From Congeria kusceri (Eukaryota; Mollusca; Bivalvia; Myida; Dreissenidae): DNA of 64,000 nucleotides. A model generated the notes under the pieces. That model was not told the DNA's origin, ran no database searches, and was given only the letters and a program-made list of their open reading frames with translations. The stretch is from the NCBI GenBank assembly GCA_027627225.1, contig CM051025.1, positions 73,050,974-73,114,973 on the forward strand. The letters run 5' to 3'. A program made the position numbers and the translations under genes. Numbering within the stretch: position 1 is the first letter of the stretch; every line of letters starts with the position of its first letter. Positions 58,101-64,000 of this stretch are shown one piece after another.

Positions 58101-61100
58101 CAGTGCTGGCTAAAAATTGCTCATATCGAATTGTATTATTATTCGTTTCTTTATAGCTATGATAATGACGCTGATTACGATGATGATTATGATTACAATG
58201 ATGATGATGATTATGATTACGATGATGATTATGATTATGACTACGATTATGATTATGACTATGATTATGATGATGATTAGTATTACTATTATTATTATTA
58301 TTATTATTATTATTATCCTTGTATATATCCTATCATAGGAAGTACCCCCCGTATATCGTTTATTATATTTTGTCGAACGTTAAAATTATCGGAAGTTAAT
58401 AATTTACAAAATATTTTGCTTTGTTATATTGCCCTTATTGTATATGCTGTATACTAGAGTGAAATAAATGTCGTGTTCTGTTCTGTTCTGTTCTTTGATT
58501 ATGTTTGTTATTGACTGTTGTAATTAATTGTTTCCGTGTACAATGTATTGGGGTTCAATGCACTTACAGCGTTCTTTGATTATGTTTTTTATTGACTGTT
58601 GTAATTAATTGTTTCCGTGTACAATATATTCGGGTTCAATACACTTACAGCGTTCTTTGATTATGTTTGTTATTGACTGTTGTAATTAATTGTTTCCGTG
58701 TACAATGTATTCGGGTTCAATACACTTACAGCGTTCTTTGATTATGTTTGTTATTGACTGTTGTAATTAATTGTTTCCGTGTACAATGCATTGGGGTTCA
58801 ATACACTTACAGCGTTCTTTGATTATGTTTGTTATTGACTGTTGTAATTAATTGTTTCCGTGTACAATGCATTGGGGTTCAATACACTTACAGCGTTCTT
58901 TGATTATGTTCGTTATTGACTGTTGTAATTAATTGTTTCCATGTATTACAGAGAACGGAGGGTCAGTCGCAGAGTCTGTTGGTCAGACAGAGCAGTTTTC
59001 TGAAGTAAGTGTACAAAACATACAATCCAAGACATTTCCCGATATTATCTGTTGATAAGTACTTACCATTTTACGTTATATTATTAGTTACACTGCTAGT
59101 AACTGATGGTGTATGGAATATACACCCTCAGTGGCTTCATACCATACGAGAGCGCAGCTCGAGTATGGTATGAGGCCACTGAGGGTGTATATCCCATACA
59201 CCATCAGTTACTAGCAGTGTAACGAATATATCTCACCGACTACCGTTCATTGGTTTCTTTTAATACGATCTAGGTACGCACATGTTAGTCCTTTAATAAT
59301 AAATACTTATTGATAAAAGCAGCTTTTATTAAAACTTACTTAATTTTTTAATGGTCGTTCATGGTTCAAATTAGTAATGATATTAAAAATGTTACAATAT
59401 TCAATTGTTATTTTATTCAATATCGTCCCTTTAACAAACTGGAACTGACTGCAAGCAATGTGTCTTTGACCTAGTTTTCTAGCCATGTCATGGCCGCCAT
59501 ATTTTGTTGTTAACTATTACCGGTGCATATATAAAATTCACACACACAGTTTTACTGCATTAAACTTCTGTATGCTGACACATTTAGAATACTGCAGAAA
59601 ACAACTAAGATTATGATGTATCATTTTGAATTTATATTTGTGACCTTTAATGGAGAAAAAAATTGAATATATGGGTTGAAAAGGTTTTGTCCCTCAATGT
59701 GGTTTCTGGAAAACCAGACACTCTCAGCTGACGGTTTTAATCTAAATAACCCCATGCAATCAAATCATCACTGTACAGACTCAACTGATGGGGTTCTCAT
59801 TTGTGTCAATAGCTATATGCTGCAAATACAAACAAAATAAACATAAAATCATTTCAGACTTCCTACCTTTCCATAGTCAAGTTGACATTTGTAATTGAAA
59901 TTTAATTGATTTGTGAGAATGGTCCAAAGGTTAGTGCAGTAGGATCAGCAGCTTTATGCAAATGAGGTAAGTGCATTATTTTTGTTTTAAAATAGGTAAA
60001 ACTTATGTAAATTATAGGACCATACAATTCACAATTTTATTCAAATGTTAAGTACACCGGTAATAGGGTCAATCAGCATACTGCAGTACACATTGGATAT
60101 TTAAGACATTGTAAATAGACTAATCATGGAAAATCAATGAAATGAACACTACAACTGTGGAAATTATATGCTCATGTGAAAATGGATTTATTAAAATATG
60201 ACAAGAACAAAGCAGTATTTTGTTTTTGTCAGACACACATTCTAGGTTGATAAACAGCAAAAACACCGAGGTAAGATGACTTTATTTGTTTAGTTGGTGC
60301 ATTTTAGAGTTTTTTCACAGTATTAAGATACAATTGTTTGGAATCTGTATTTAAACATAAAAAATATGCCATGCCACGTCAAGTTGATACAAAATTACTA
60401 AACAAAACAACGCCCGGCCGGCTAGCTCAGATGTTAGAGCGCTGGACTACAAATCCGAGGATCGCGGGTTCGATTCCCAGCCCGTGGGGGATTGGTCATG
60501 TAATTAGTTTTACCGCTGATTCAAGTAGGGCAGTTGTCAGTTACTGGCATAAGCATGTGCACTTGGTATTGGTAAACCAGCTTACCCAGGAAAAGTGTGA
60601 GTAGGTTAACTGACCGCCGTTATATGACTGAAATACTGTTTAATACGGCGAAATATCTAACAAACAAACAACAAACAAAACAACAAATTATCCAGCCGTC
60701 GCCATTTTTTTTTACTTTTGAAAATTAGCCATGGTGTATGGAAAATACACCACGGTCATGTGACCGCTCTTAGCCAATCGGATCGCGTCATTTATGTAAG
60801 AGGTGAGATATAATATCATACTTCTGGAATGCAAATTAAAAAAAACATTTGGACACCTGAATGTCTTACAAAAATATTATTTATGAAATTGTCTTTGATA
60901 TTTCATTCGTATTTATTTTAAATATAAGTATTGATTATAATAACAATTGTTTCCTTCTTTATTCGTAATAAATGCCTTGTTGTCAAAACAAATGCCTCTG
61001 GATTGTCATTATTCATGTTATAATGGTTATAGTATAAAAGTAATTTTTGATGTAGTTTAAATTGGATTTATATGTGCGTACTAATTAACGTAATCAAACT

Positions 61101-61327
61101 ATTATGTTTTACGTAACCTTTCTCACGAAGTCTATAATTGAAAGTAAAGGCCTTACATTTGTAGACACTACTATAATTTTCAGGAAACGTTACTCCTATG
61201 ACAATTTTTTTTCTTTCATTTTCAGGAGAACGAGGGCAGGAAGATACGCGGCGTCGCCATATTGATGGTGATTATGGTTGTGATAGTTGGGGGAATTGTG
61301 GGTATTTTAATGGGAGTGCTGGATTAG
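36985..61327 (+). CDS. RGS9BP-like: R7-RGS anchor protein homologue (RGS9BP/RGS7BP family), 7 coding exons, 292 aa
   Basis: Seven exons (36985-37131, 41053-41219, 41698-41828, 44893-45061, 50967-51076, 58952-59004, 61226-61327) join in one frame of 879 nt. Every intron is GT-AG and the phases 0, 2, 1, 2, 1, 0 agree. The product has an N-terminal extension (1-49), a helical, syntaxin-like region (about 50-148; NEETARYCILASLLG, LERMYRAFSACLEYLEEQ), a linker, a second helix (REIDDLRDLIYSMNQSIA), then a basic RKIR and a 23-residue hydrophobic tail (about 269-291) with one Asp after it. That layout matches vertebrate R9AP (about 235 aa, tail-anchored). R7BP is related but anchored by lipid. In vertebrates these proteins bind R7-family RGS-Gbeta5 complexes and hold them at membranes, speeding Gi/o or transducin shut-off. 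Function here is inferred from this resemblance, recognised from memory. The first ATG has A at -3. An upstream, weaker, out-of-frame ATG is at 36975. A 5' non-coding exon could exist. Confidence 0.85.
37132..39830. other. intron 1, left part
   Basis: AT-rich, no supported exon. A 64-codon frame at 38236-38430 has no matching splice sites in a useful phase and no family signature. Confidence 0.45.
39831..40088. repeat. palindromic repeat family A, copy 5 (intron 1)
   Basis: The ends TGAGGCGTGTCGTG and CCCACGACACGGGG flank both palindromes. It is nearly complete and has the usual linker TGATTTATGTCTAGAAGAGA. Confidence 0.87.
40089..41052. other. intron 1, right part, with a 100-bp hairpin
   Basis: GCTCGCCGAAGG followed by a G10 run (about 40534-40555) and GTCCGTCCG belongs to a repeat type common in bivalve genomes as I recall. 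At 40881-40980 AATTCC...TTATACACAAATTACAATTA pairs with TAATTGTATTTTGTGTTTAAGGAATT-type sequence around a GTTCAATACTATT loop. Confidence 0.55.
41053..41219 (+). CDS. RGS-anchor gene, coding exon 2 (aa 50-105)
   Basis: Acceptor TCAATTTTCCAG, donor AAGAG|GTATGCG, 167 nt, entering in phase 0 and leaving in phase 2. It encodes the first amphipathic helical segments (ILKEINEETARYC, LRKLKLSRSR-type basic stretch). Strong third-position G/C preference contrasts with the AT-rich introns. Confidence 0.88.
41698..41828 (+). CDS. RGS-anchor gene, coding exon 3 (aa 105-149)
   Basis: Acceptor TGCATCGTCAG, donor AACACAG|GTACGCG, 131 nt, phase 2 in and phase 1 out. It completes the split Arg codon of exon 2. 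It encodes DEELERMYRAFSACLEYLEE, the segment most like the vertebrate R9AP/R7BP helix with its W/Y-x-AFSxCLxxLE pattern. Confidence 0.88.
41858..42022 (+). repeat. 5'-truncated SINE in intron 3
   Basis: B-box GGGTTCGATCCCC near 41894-41906 without a recognisable A box, followed by ACCAAGTACTG...CCCAGTAAACGGACTCGAG and ATAAGCCGTAGGCTTTCGAT. It starts only about 30 bp after the exon 3 donor. Confidence 0.55.
42520..43190. repeat. degenerate tandem repeat, ~125-135 bp unit (intron 3)
   Basis: Successive blocks share AAGA(T/G)GAGGTAA, TTTCGCTTTAGGT, AATTTC(A/T)CAATA and AGATATTGACTT(G/A)AAACTC. The blocks are diverged, so the array is old. The type resembles the cores of element P. The remaining part of intron 3, 43191-44892, holds no recognised feature. 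Confidence 0.6.
43191..44892. other. intron 3, right part
   Basis: No supported exon. A 65-codon frame at 43872-44069 with a hydrophobic stretch lacks splice sites in compatible phase and was not accepted. AACGGAGAGG recurs around 44340-44400. Confidence 0.4.
44893..45061 (+). CDS. RGS-anchor gene, coding exon 4 (aa 149-205)
   Basis: Strong acceptor TTTTTTTATTCCAG, donor CAAAG|GTAAGC, 169 nt, phase 1 in and phase 2 out. It encodes a linker beginning DQTIFINAGISENPLPKK and ending in an acidic/serine-rich SGDALSSATDDVHCLQ stretch. This part is poorly conserved in the family as I know it. Confidence 0.85.
45232..46342 (+). mobile_element. element E, copy 2 (intron 4)
   Basis: It follows copy 1 (33225-34493) from CGGCGAAGCTG through AACGAATT-rich interior to GGGGCCGATACGTTTTCTTA. 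Its right end is replaced by a family A fragment at 46343. The segment corresponding to 33598-33720 is replaced by a 45-bp tandem array plus extra sequence. Confidence 0.72.
45582..45806. repeat. 45-bp tandem repeat with variable G-runs, 5 copies
   Basis: The unit is ACAATGCTACAATTCACGGG continuing with more G, then GCGCCAGTCGGTCACAACTT. Copies begin at 45582, 45627, 45672, 45718 and 45763. The only differences are the lengths of the G-run (roughly 8-10), so the array is very young or under homogenisation. Confidence 0.95.
46343..46438. repeat. palindromic repeat family A, copy 6, right half
   Basis: It carries GCCTGTGCGGGCTGCTCAGG, ACGACACTTTACGCACAAGC and the right end TTTCCCACGACACGCCTCA. 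The left half is missing. Confidence 0.82.
46440..48670. repeat. element P, copy 2, interrupted (intron 4)
   Basis: The left end is TTAGCTCGACTATTGGAAGA. The right end is GTCGAGCGCGCTGTCCTCTGACAGCTCTTGTT, the inverse of the left end of the element at 9857. The core is a tandem unit of roughly 120-130 bp (AACTTGGAACTAACC, TATCAGGGGCAACATT, CCCATAACTCTG, ACAGAGTTATGCCCC) in 46500-46735 and again in 47940-48560. Between them, 46736-47939, lies unrelated sequence including repeat N copy 2. Confidence 0.65.
47192..47421 (+). repeat. dispersed repeat N, copy 2
   Basis: Same order of shared words as 22933-23165, beginning GCCCCGACCCCAGAACATTT. It is embedded in the interruption of element P copy 2. 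Confidence 0.7.
48671..49268. other. intron 4 segment, nothing recognised
   Basis: An 81-codon frame at 48959-49204 shows no family signature. No exon is supported. Confidence 0.4.
49269..49541. repeat. palindromic repeat family A, copy 7 (intron 4)
   Basis: The ends TGAGGCTTGTCGTGGGAAAC and CCACGACACCCCTC flank a copy with a small internal duplication of the CTGTGCAGTCCGCACA palindrome at about 49330-49368. Confidence 0.85.
49542..50629. other. intron 4 segment, nothing recognised
   Basis: AT-rich with AACAGAACAGAATTTTATTAGACATA near 50127, a short A-rich word. No exon. Confidence 0.4.
50630..50883. mobile_element. MITE-like family B, copy 3 (intron 4, before exon 5)
   Basis: The ends GGACTATATCCACAAAGCTCC and ACTTTGTGGATATGGCCCC are inverted repeats. 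The element ends 83 bp before exon 5, close to where a branch point would be expected. Confidence 0.78.
50967..51076 (+). CDS. RGS-anchor gene, coding exon 5 (aa 205-242)
   Basis: Acceptor GCTCATTACAG with a weak pyrimidine tract, donor CACATGG|GTACGTG, 110 nt, phase 2 in and phase 1 out. It encodes the second helix EIDDLRDLIYSMNQSIA followed by SWEIDPEMETEKFTI, comparable to the SNARE-like segment before the anchor in R9AP. An open frame continues 26 nt upstream of the acceptor, but only the spliced form keeps the phase. Confidence 0.85.
51077..51903. other. intron 5, first segment
   Basis: No exon or repeat unit identified. The 120-codon frame at 51626-51988 runs into the GC-rich element C and is not accepted. 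Confidence 0.4.
51904..52170. mobile_element. short element C, copy 2 (intron 5)
   Basis: The ends ATGCACCTATCGATATTTTC and GAAAATATTGATGGGTGCAT are inverted repeats. It shares TTCCCGGGACCCGGAATCAT and CCCCGTATATGCCCGCCG with 11943-12269 but is about 60 bp shorter in the middle. Confidence 0.75.
52171..52461. other. intron 5, spacer before 81-bp array
   Basis: No feature recognised. Confidence 0.4.
52462..52845. repeat. 81-bp tandem array, left part
   Basis: Units start (at CGTGTACA) at 52462, 52543, 52624, 52705 and 52786, all exactly 81 bp apart and nearly identical. The last unit is cut after GTTTGTTATTG at 52845 by the LINE. Each unit carries CACTTACAG, which looks like a splice acceptor. 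Confidence 0.96.
53036..54245 (+). pseudogene. LINE ORF1, frame-disrupted
   Basis: Begins at ATG 53036. The first frame (to 53581) has a polar N-terminus, a coiled-coil stretch (about residues 85-120) and RSRRNNLIFGGI, the start of the RNA-binding domain found in L1- and CR1-type ORF1 proteins. The second half of that domain (RGIIVNSLDYQGTVN, INRDYPKEITQARKALWP) continues in another frame from about 53560, so a frameshift lies between about 53520 and 53570. A serine/proline/histidine-rich tail appears in a third frame and ends at TAG 54243-54245. ORF1 proteins coat the element RNA. This copy cannot make a complete one. Confidence 0.8.
54252..54268. repeat. G homopolymer between LINE ORF1 and ORF2
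   Basis: A run of about 17 G separates the ORF1 stop from the ORF2 endonuclease. Its length decides whether the 53455-55515 frame reads through into ORF2, and it is a likely place for sequencing or replication slippage. Confidence 0.9.
54297..57654 (+). pseudogene. LINE ORF2, endonuclease-reverse transcriptase, broken
   Basis: The endonuclease (about 54297-55140) shows LNVSGLKKR, SETHTD, YVPPEN, LAGDVNSR, TIDYVIAS and SDGHNAL. A frameshift near 55435-55445 moves to the frame of 55425-56687, where the reverse transcriptase shows NYRPITILS, GFRKGYSCSDH, VRQGENLSPLLF and YADDTVIL. Motif A reads FIYFSQAYD: the usual first Asp is Tyr (TAT at 56250-56252). At 56685 a stop and frame change occur, and roughly 30 residues expected between the W-x-L-x-x-N segment and RYHYLGI are missing. 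The C-terminal part (to TAG 57652-57654) has CRLC...GSEHHYLLNC. The copy is dead by several independent lesions. Confidence 0.85.
58160..58318. repeat. trinucleotide microsatellite in LINE 3' region
   Basis: Mixed GAT, TAT and GAC units at 58160-58280, then a pure (ATT)n run to about 58315. Met/Ile-rich frames over it are artefact. Confidence 0.93.
58491..58951. repeat. 81-bp tandem array, right part, ending at the exon 6 acceptor
   Basis: Units begin (CGTGTACA or variant) at 58535, 58616, 58697, 58778 and 58859. The next register position, 58940, is CATGTATTACAG, the splice acceptor itself. One unit has TTTTTT for TTTGTT and two have TTCGGG for TTGGGG. Confidence 0.96.
58952..59004 (+). CDS. 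RGS-anchor gene, coding exon 6 (aa 242-259)
   Basis: A 53-nt micro-exon. Acceptor CCATGTATTACAG, donor TGAA|GTAAGT, phase 1 in and phase 0 out. It encodes the hydrophilic ENGGSVAESVGQTEQFSE linker before the anchor. Skipping it would break the frame because 53 is not a multiple of three. Confidence 0.82.
59096..59223. repeat. 128-bp near-perfect palindrome (intron 6)
   Basis: The arms GTTACACTGCTAGTAACTGA...CATACCATAC and the complement meet at GAGAGCGCAGCTCGAG. Only a few mismatches occur (GGAATATACACC against GGTGTATATCCC). GTGTATGGAAAATACACC at 60731-60748, with GTGAGATATAAT at 60801, looks like a fragment of the same family. Confidence 0.88.
59224..60411. other. intron 6, middle part
   Basis: AT-rich, no exon or repeat boundary recognised. 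Confidence 0.4.
60412..60690 (+). mobile_element. tRNA-derived SINE, copy 2 (intron 6)
   Basis: The head GGCTAGCTCAGATGTTAGAG (A box) and GGGTTCGATTCCC (B box) are followed by a body shared with the copy at 26644-26927 (CTTACCCAGGAAAAGTGTGA, GTAGGTTAACTGACCGCCGT, ATGACTGAAATACTGTTTAA), ending in an (AAAC)n-type tail. The acceptor stem is degenerate, so it is not a working tRNA. Confidence 0.85.
61226..61327 (+). CDS. RGS-anchor gene, coding exon 7 with C-terminal membrane anchor (aa 260-292)
   Basis: Strong acceptor TTTCTTTCATTTTCAG, 102 nt, ending in TAG at 61325-61327. It encodes ENEGRKIRG followed by 23 hydrophobic residues (VAILMVIMVVIVGGIVG and on) and a final Asp. Positive charges before the segment place the bulk of the protein in the cytosol, as expected of a tail-anchored protein inserted after translation. 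Confidence 0.9.
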   Translation, partial: ENEGRKIRGVAILMVIMVVIVGGIVGILMGVLD

Positions 61328-63467
61328 TGCGTCCAACTGCGAGAACGGCAAAGTGACCTTTGACACTTGTAGGAGTAACACGTCATACTCATTGATCAGT
61401 GACGTATTACGCAAACAATGGCGCACTGACACGAAATGGGAAAGATTAATGCCTTCACCATATTATATGCAATCTACACACTGACATATCAAAGGCTCCA
61501 ACGTAGTTAAGTGACCAATTTATGCATCTTGTTCAATGGAGCTATTGCGTTGTCTTCTATGGATGCAAAACTACTGTTTTCGGAACACTGCTTTTGCTGA
61601 ACAGACGGTTCAACGTGTAAGGCAGATGACAGGTACAGTAAACGAAGGAACACGTGGATTGCTCATCGTTTTACATTAGTTACTTTTAGGCATCGATGAA
61701 ATGAGCACCTTTTAACATTTTACGCAATGTGCAAAAATAACAATCGTTTCTTTTGGGAATCGGCTAAATGAGGATTGCTTTTAAATTGGTTTAATATTTT
61801 AGCAATGATCCAACATGATTGTATCGCATAATGTTACATTAATGTAAGACGTTGCCACATGGTTAGTTGATCGTATGTCCGCTAATCCGTCATGCATGTC
61901 TTGTGATAGTTTTAGAGTGGTTTGTTTTTATTTTTATTATTTTTTTATTCTTGTCAAAATTTACACATTGGTCACGTGATCTAATCACTGGTCACGTGAT
62001 CGACTCTTCTATACTATCATTTGCATGGTCGCATTGGGGTGTTGAAACGGACATTGGTGAGTAGGTTGTTACTCTAGATATATAACATACATATATTAGA
62101 TTTTCTAAATACATACGTAACTATTTATATGAAAACAAGTGCCGTAAGTAATGTTCGGATGAATTATATAAAATTATAACATAAAAATCAACAGCAGAGA
62201 ATTACAATTATACACGTCAGTATGTTTTGTTTATTATTAAATGTGTGTTTATTTATTGAATTTTATGATAGATTCATAAACAAAATCAGATTTTGTTATA
62301 GATTCAATATTTGTTTGATCTGAGGATGAGCTGATAAAATTACACATTTAGCGTAATACCCCTTTTATTTAATGCGTATTTAATAAACAACGATATTTTC
62401 GTTAAAATTGTCCAATTATCAATACAAAACATTTCCAAAAATTTAAACATTGAAGGTCTTGTGTACCAGCATTTATGAATGGTTTTAAATAAAATGTTTC
62501 TAAAAAGTATATAGTATTCATTTACATATTCAATATGTGAACAAAGACGAGTGAATTTGTTGTTGAAAACAACATTATATTTCATTTTTCAAAAATGCAC
62601 TTTGTGTATATCAGTCACAGAAACTTGTTTCAGAAAATGCTTGATATTTGTGAAGACCAGGTGTGTTTTGCATTCATTTTGTCGCTAGCAAGTCCCTGTT
62701 TTCTTGAGTCATTGAAACGGACAATACTGCGTGTGTACCGTATATACTTCAATATGACATCATGTTATTACTTTTTATAGTATTAAAATTTATACACGTC
62801 TTGAAATTGAACTTTAAAAAGGGTTTAAACAATAAAAAAACTACATAATAGACATAACTTGCTCTAGCTACATTGTTCAGCCGTTTCGTTTGGACCACCT
62901 CGAAATCACCAATGTATGAATTAGAATATTACGAAACAACGATAATGCTATTTAAAAAATACGGCATTATTTTAATTACAAAATAACGCATTGCATCTTC
63001 TTTATGCGAATAATTCATTATAAAATTTCGAGCTGAGCAGGTTTTGAATGCATTTCTGTTAAATGTAAATAACAGACATTTTTAATTAAATGTAAATTAA
63101 GTATATCTTTTTGATATTCTGTAAATAGAAGTAAGAAATCAAAAAGCAGTCATTACATTTGAAGGGTGTTGTATTATTTTATTCTTCGCAGTAAATCTCC
63201 ATTTTCTCGGCTTTGTAAATAATAAGGATTAAATGTCATAGTATAAAACAACAACATTTTATTCAACTTGCAATATATACAGTATACAGGTACATGTTAA
63301 ATACATTACCAAACTGTTGATATTAATGGATAATTAAACTGAAAAAACCCCCCACAAAAAACAGTACATTATATGCGTGTGAGACTGGTTATACATTGTC
63401 TGTTATTTGCGATTATCGACGAATCACAACTCCTTACTTCATTGTTTTTGTGTGACATCAGAAGAAG
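61328..63467. other. 3' flank of the RGS-anchor gene
   Basis: The 3' untranslated region must begin here. No polyadenylation site can be fixed. A GTCACGTGATC pair (61970-62002, direct repeat TGGTCACGTGATC) is notable as an E-box-like duplication. No other gene is supported. Confidence 0.45.
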
Positions 63468-64000
63468 ATGGCCGCGACAACAAGATCTGAAATATCGATC
63501 ACAGAAACAAGCGGAGGAATAAAATTTGAGTTAAATGCCGGACTATACGAGCTCTTGAAAAATACAACAGAGCAATACTACTCTTCAGAAAACAGTGAGT
63601 ACTCATTCAAATGTCAGAAAATTCCAGTGCTACACCAGAAAGGCAATATTGTTGAAACAAAACTTAAAGTTACTTCCGGAAAAACTCAATATACACTCTT
63701 AATATGTACCATACCAAATCGGGCTGTCTTGTGAACGGTAAGCAAGTAAGACAATTTATGCAAAAAGATTTGCCGAACATTGTGGACAGCATTGCGCAAT
63801 CTCTTGCTGTGAACAACACAACAGTGCAAGAAATAAATGAACAAATCAAATATCTTATTATCCAATATAATTCATTGAATGAACAAACGCCAGACAACGC
63901 AGAAAGTCGAAATAATGTCGCCCGACCGGAAATCGCCCAAAGTACAAAAAGTGAATCCAGACCGGAAATCGCAGAAAGATCTAAATATGACTCTCGATCG
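63468..64000 (+). pseudogene. frame-disrupted protein-coding sequence, 5' part, runs off the window
   Basis: It starts at ATG 63468 in good context (GAAGATGGCC) after a T-rich leader. The first frame runs 88 codons to TGA at 63732-63734. The reading then continues, with the same compositional character, in the -1 frame from about 63690 (…YTLNMYHTKSGCLVNGKQ, QFMQKDLPNIVDSIAQ) to the window edge without a stop, which fits a one-base loss near 63680-63700, where an A5 run lies. The second part has a helix-rich stretch and a repeat of RPEIA(Q/E)(S/R). The LxxYxT...LVNGK...F...DLP pattern recalls proteins linked to invertebrate retroelements, but I am not certain and assign no function. An assembly error at the A-run is an alternative. 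Confidence 0.55.

Larger units (their letters stand above)
52846..58490 (+). mobile_element. decayed LINE (CR1/L2/Jockey-like) inserted in the 81-bp array
   Basis: A 5.6-kb element with 5' untranslated region (52846-53035), ORF1 and ORF2 (both broken), and a 3' untranslated region containing a GAT/TAT microsatellite, AATAAA at about 58462 and a short (TTCTG)n-type tail. It is flanked by a 23-bp target duplication, 52823-52845 and 58491-58513, differing at one base. Clade assignment rests on the ORF1 RRM-type layout, the short-repeat tail instead of poly(A) and the GSEHHYLLNC knuckle. It is only tentative. Confidence 0.88.

Noticed and set aside
58117..58338. 73-codon Met/Ile-rich frame
   Set aside because: Translation of a trinucleotide microsatellite in the LINE 3' region.
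60412..60604. 88-codon frame across the SINE
   Set aside because: Lies over the tRNA-like head and SINE body. No homology or splice support.

Overview
This is metazoan nuclear DNA: AT-rich, intron-bearing and dominated by interspersed and tandem repeats. The short palindromic repeat at about 180-713, 22162-22354, 30296-30839, 39831-40088, 46343-46438 and 49269-49541 is one I associate with Dreissena (zebra and quagga mussels). A bivalve, probably Dreissena, is my best guess. It is an inference from memory, not a database result.

Only one host gene can be supported. It lies on the + strand, has seven coding exons spread over 36985-61327, and all its splice phases join. The 292-residue product resembles the R7-RGS anchor proteins (RGS9BP/R9AP and RGS7BP/R7BP). 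It has an N-terminal helical region, a second short helix, and a 23-residue C-terminal membrane anchor followed by a single residue. Its introns hold most of the right half of the window: MITE-like palindromes, tRNA-derived SINE pieces, degenerate tandem arrays, and a decayed 5.6-kb LINE inserted in an 81-bp tandem array that runs up to the acceptor of exon 6.

The left half (1-36.9 kb) has no supported host gene. It holds a near-intact LINE (ORF2 of 1268 aa, minus strand, 14938-18744, poly(A) tail at 14531-14562), two large arrays built on the palindrome CCCATATGGG (about 7.3-8.05 kb and 19.7-22.06 kb), a 21-bp minisatellite (23476-24378), simple repeats, and many nested short elements.

The most unusual content is a group of roughly 450-520 bp elements with TTAA-flanked terminal inverted repeats (AGGGAC...GTCCCT) and a tRNA-like core carrying pol III A and B boxes. 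Copies are at 5144-5597, 12509-13027, 13024-13532 and 26405-27229, with a fragment near 25966-26071. One copy sits at a TTAA inside another repeat whose uninterrupted paralogue is also in this window, so the TTAA duplication can be seen directly. At the right edge (63468-64000) is the 5' part of a frame-disrupted reading frame that runs off the window.
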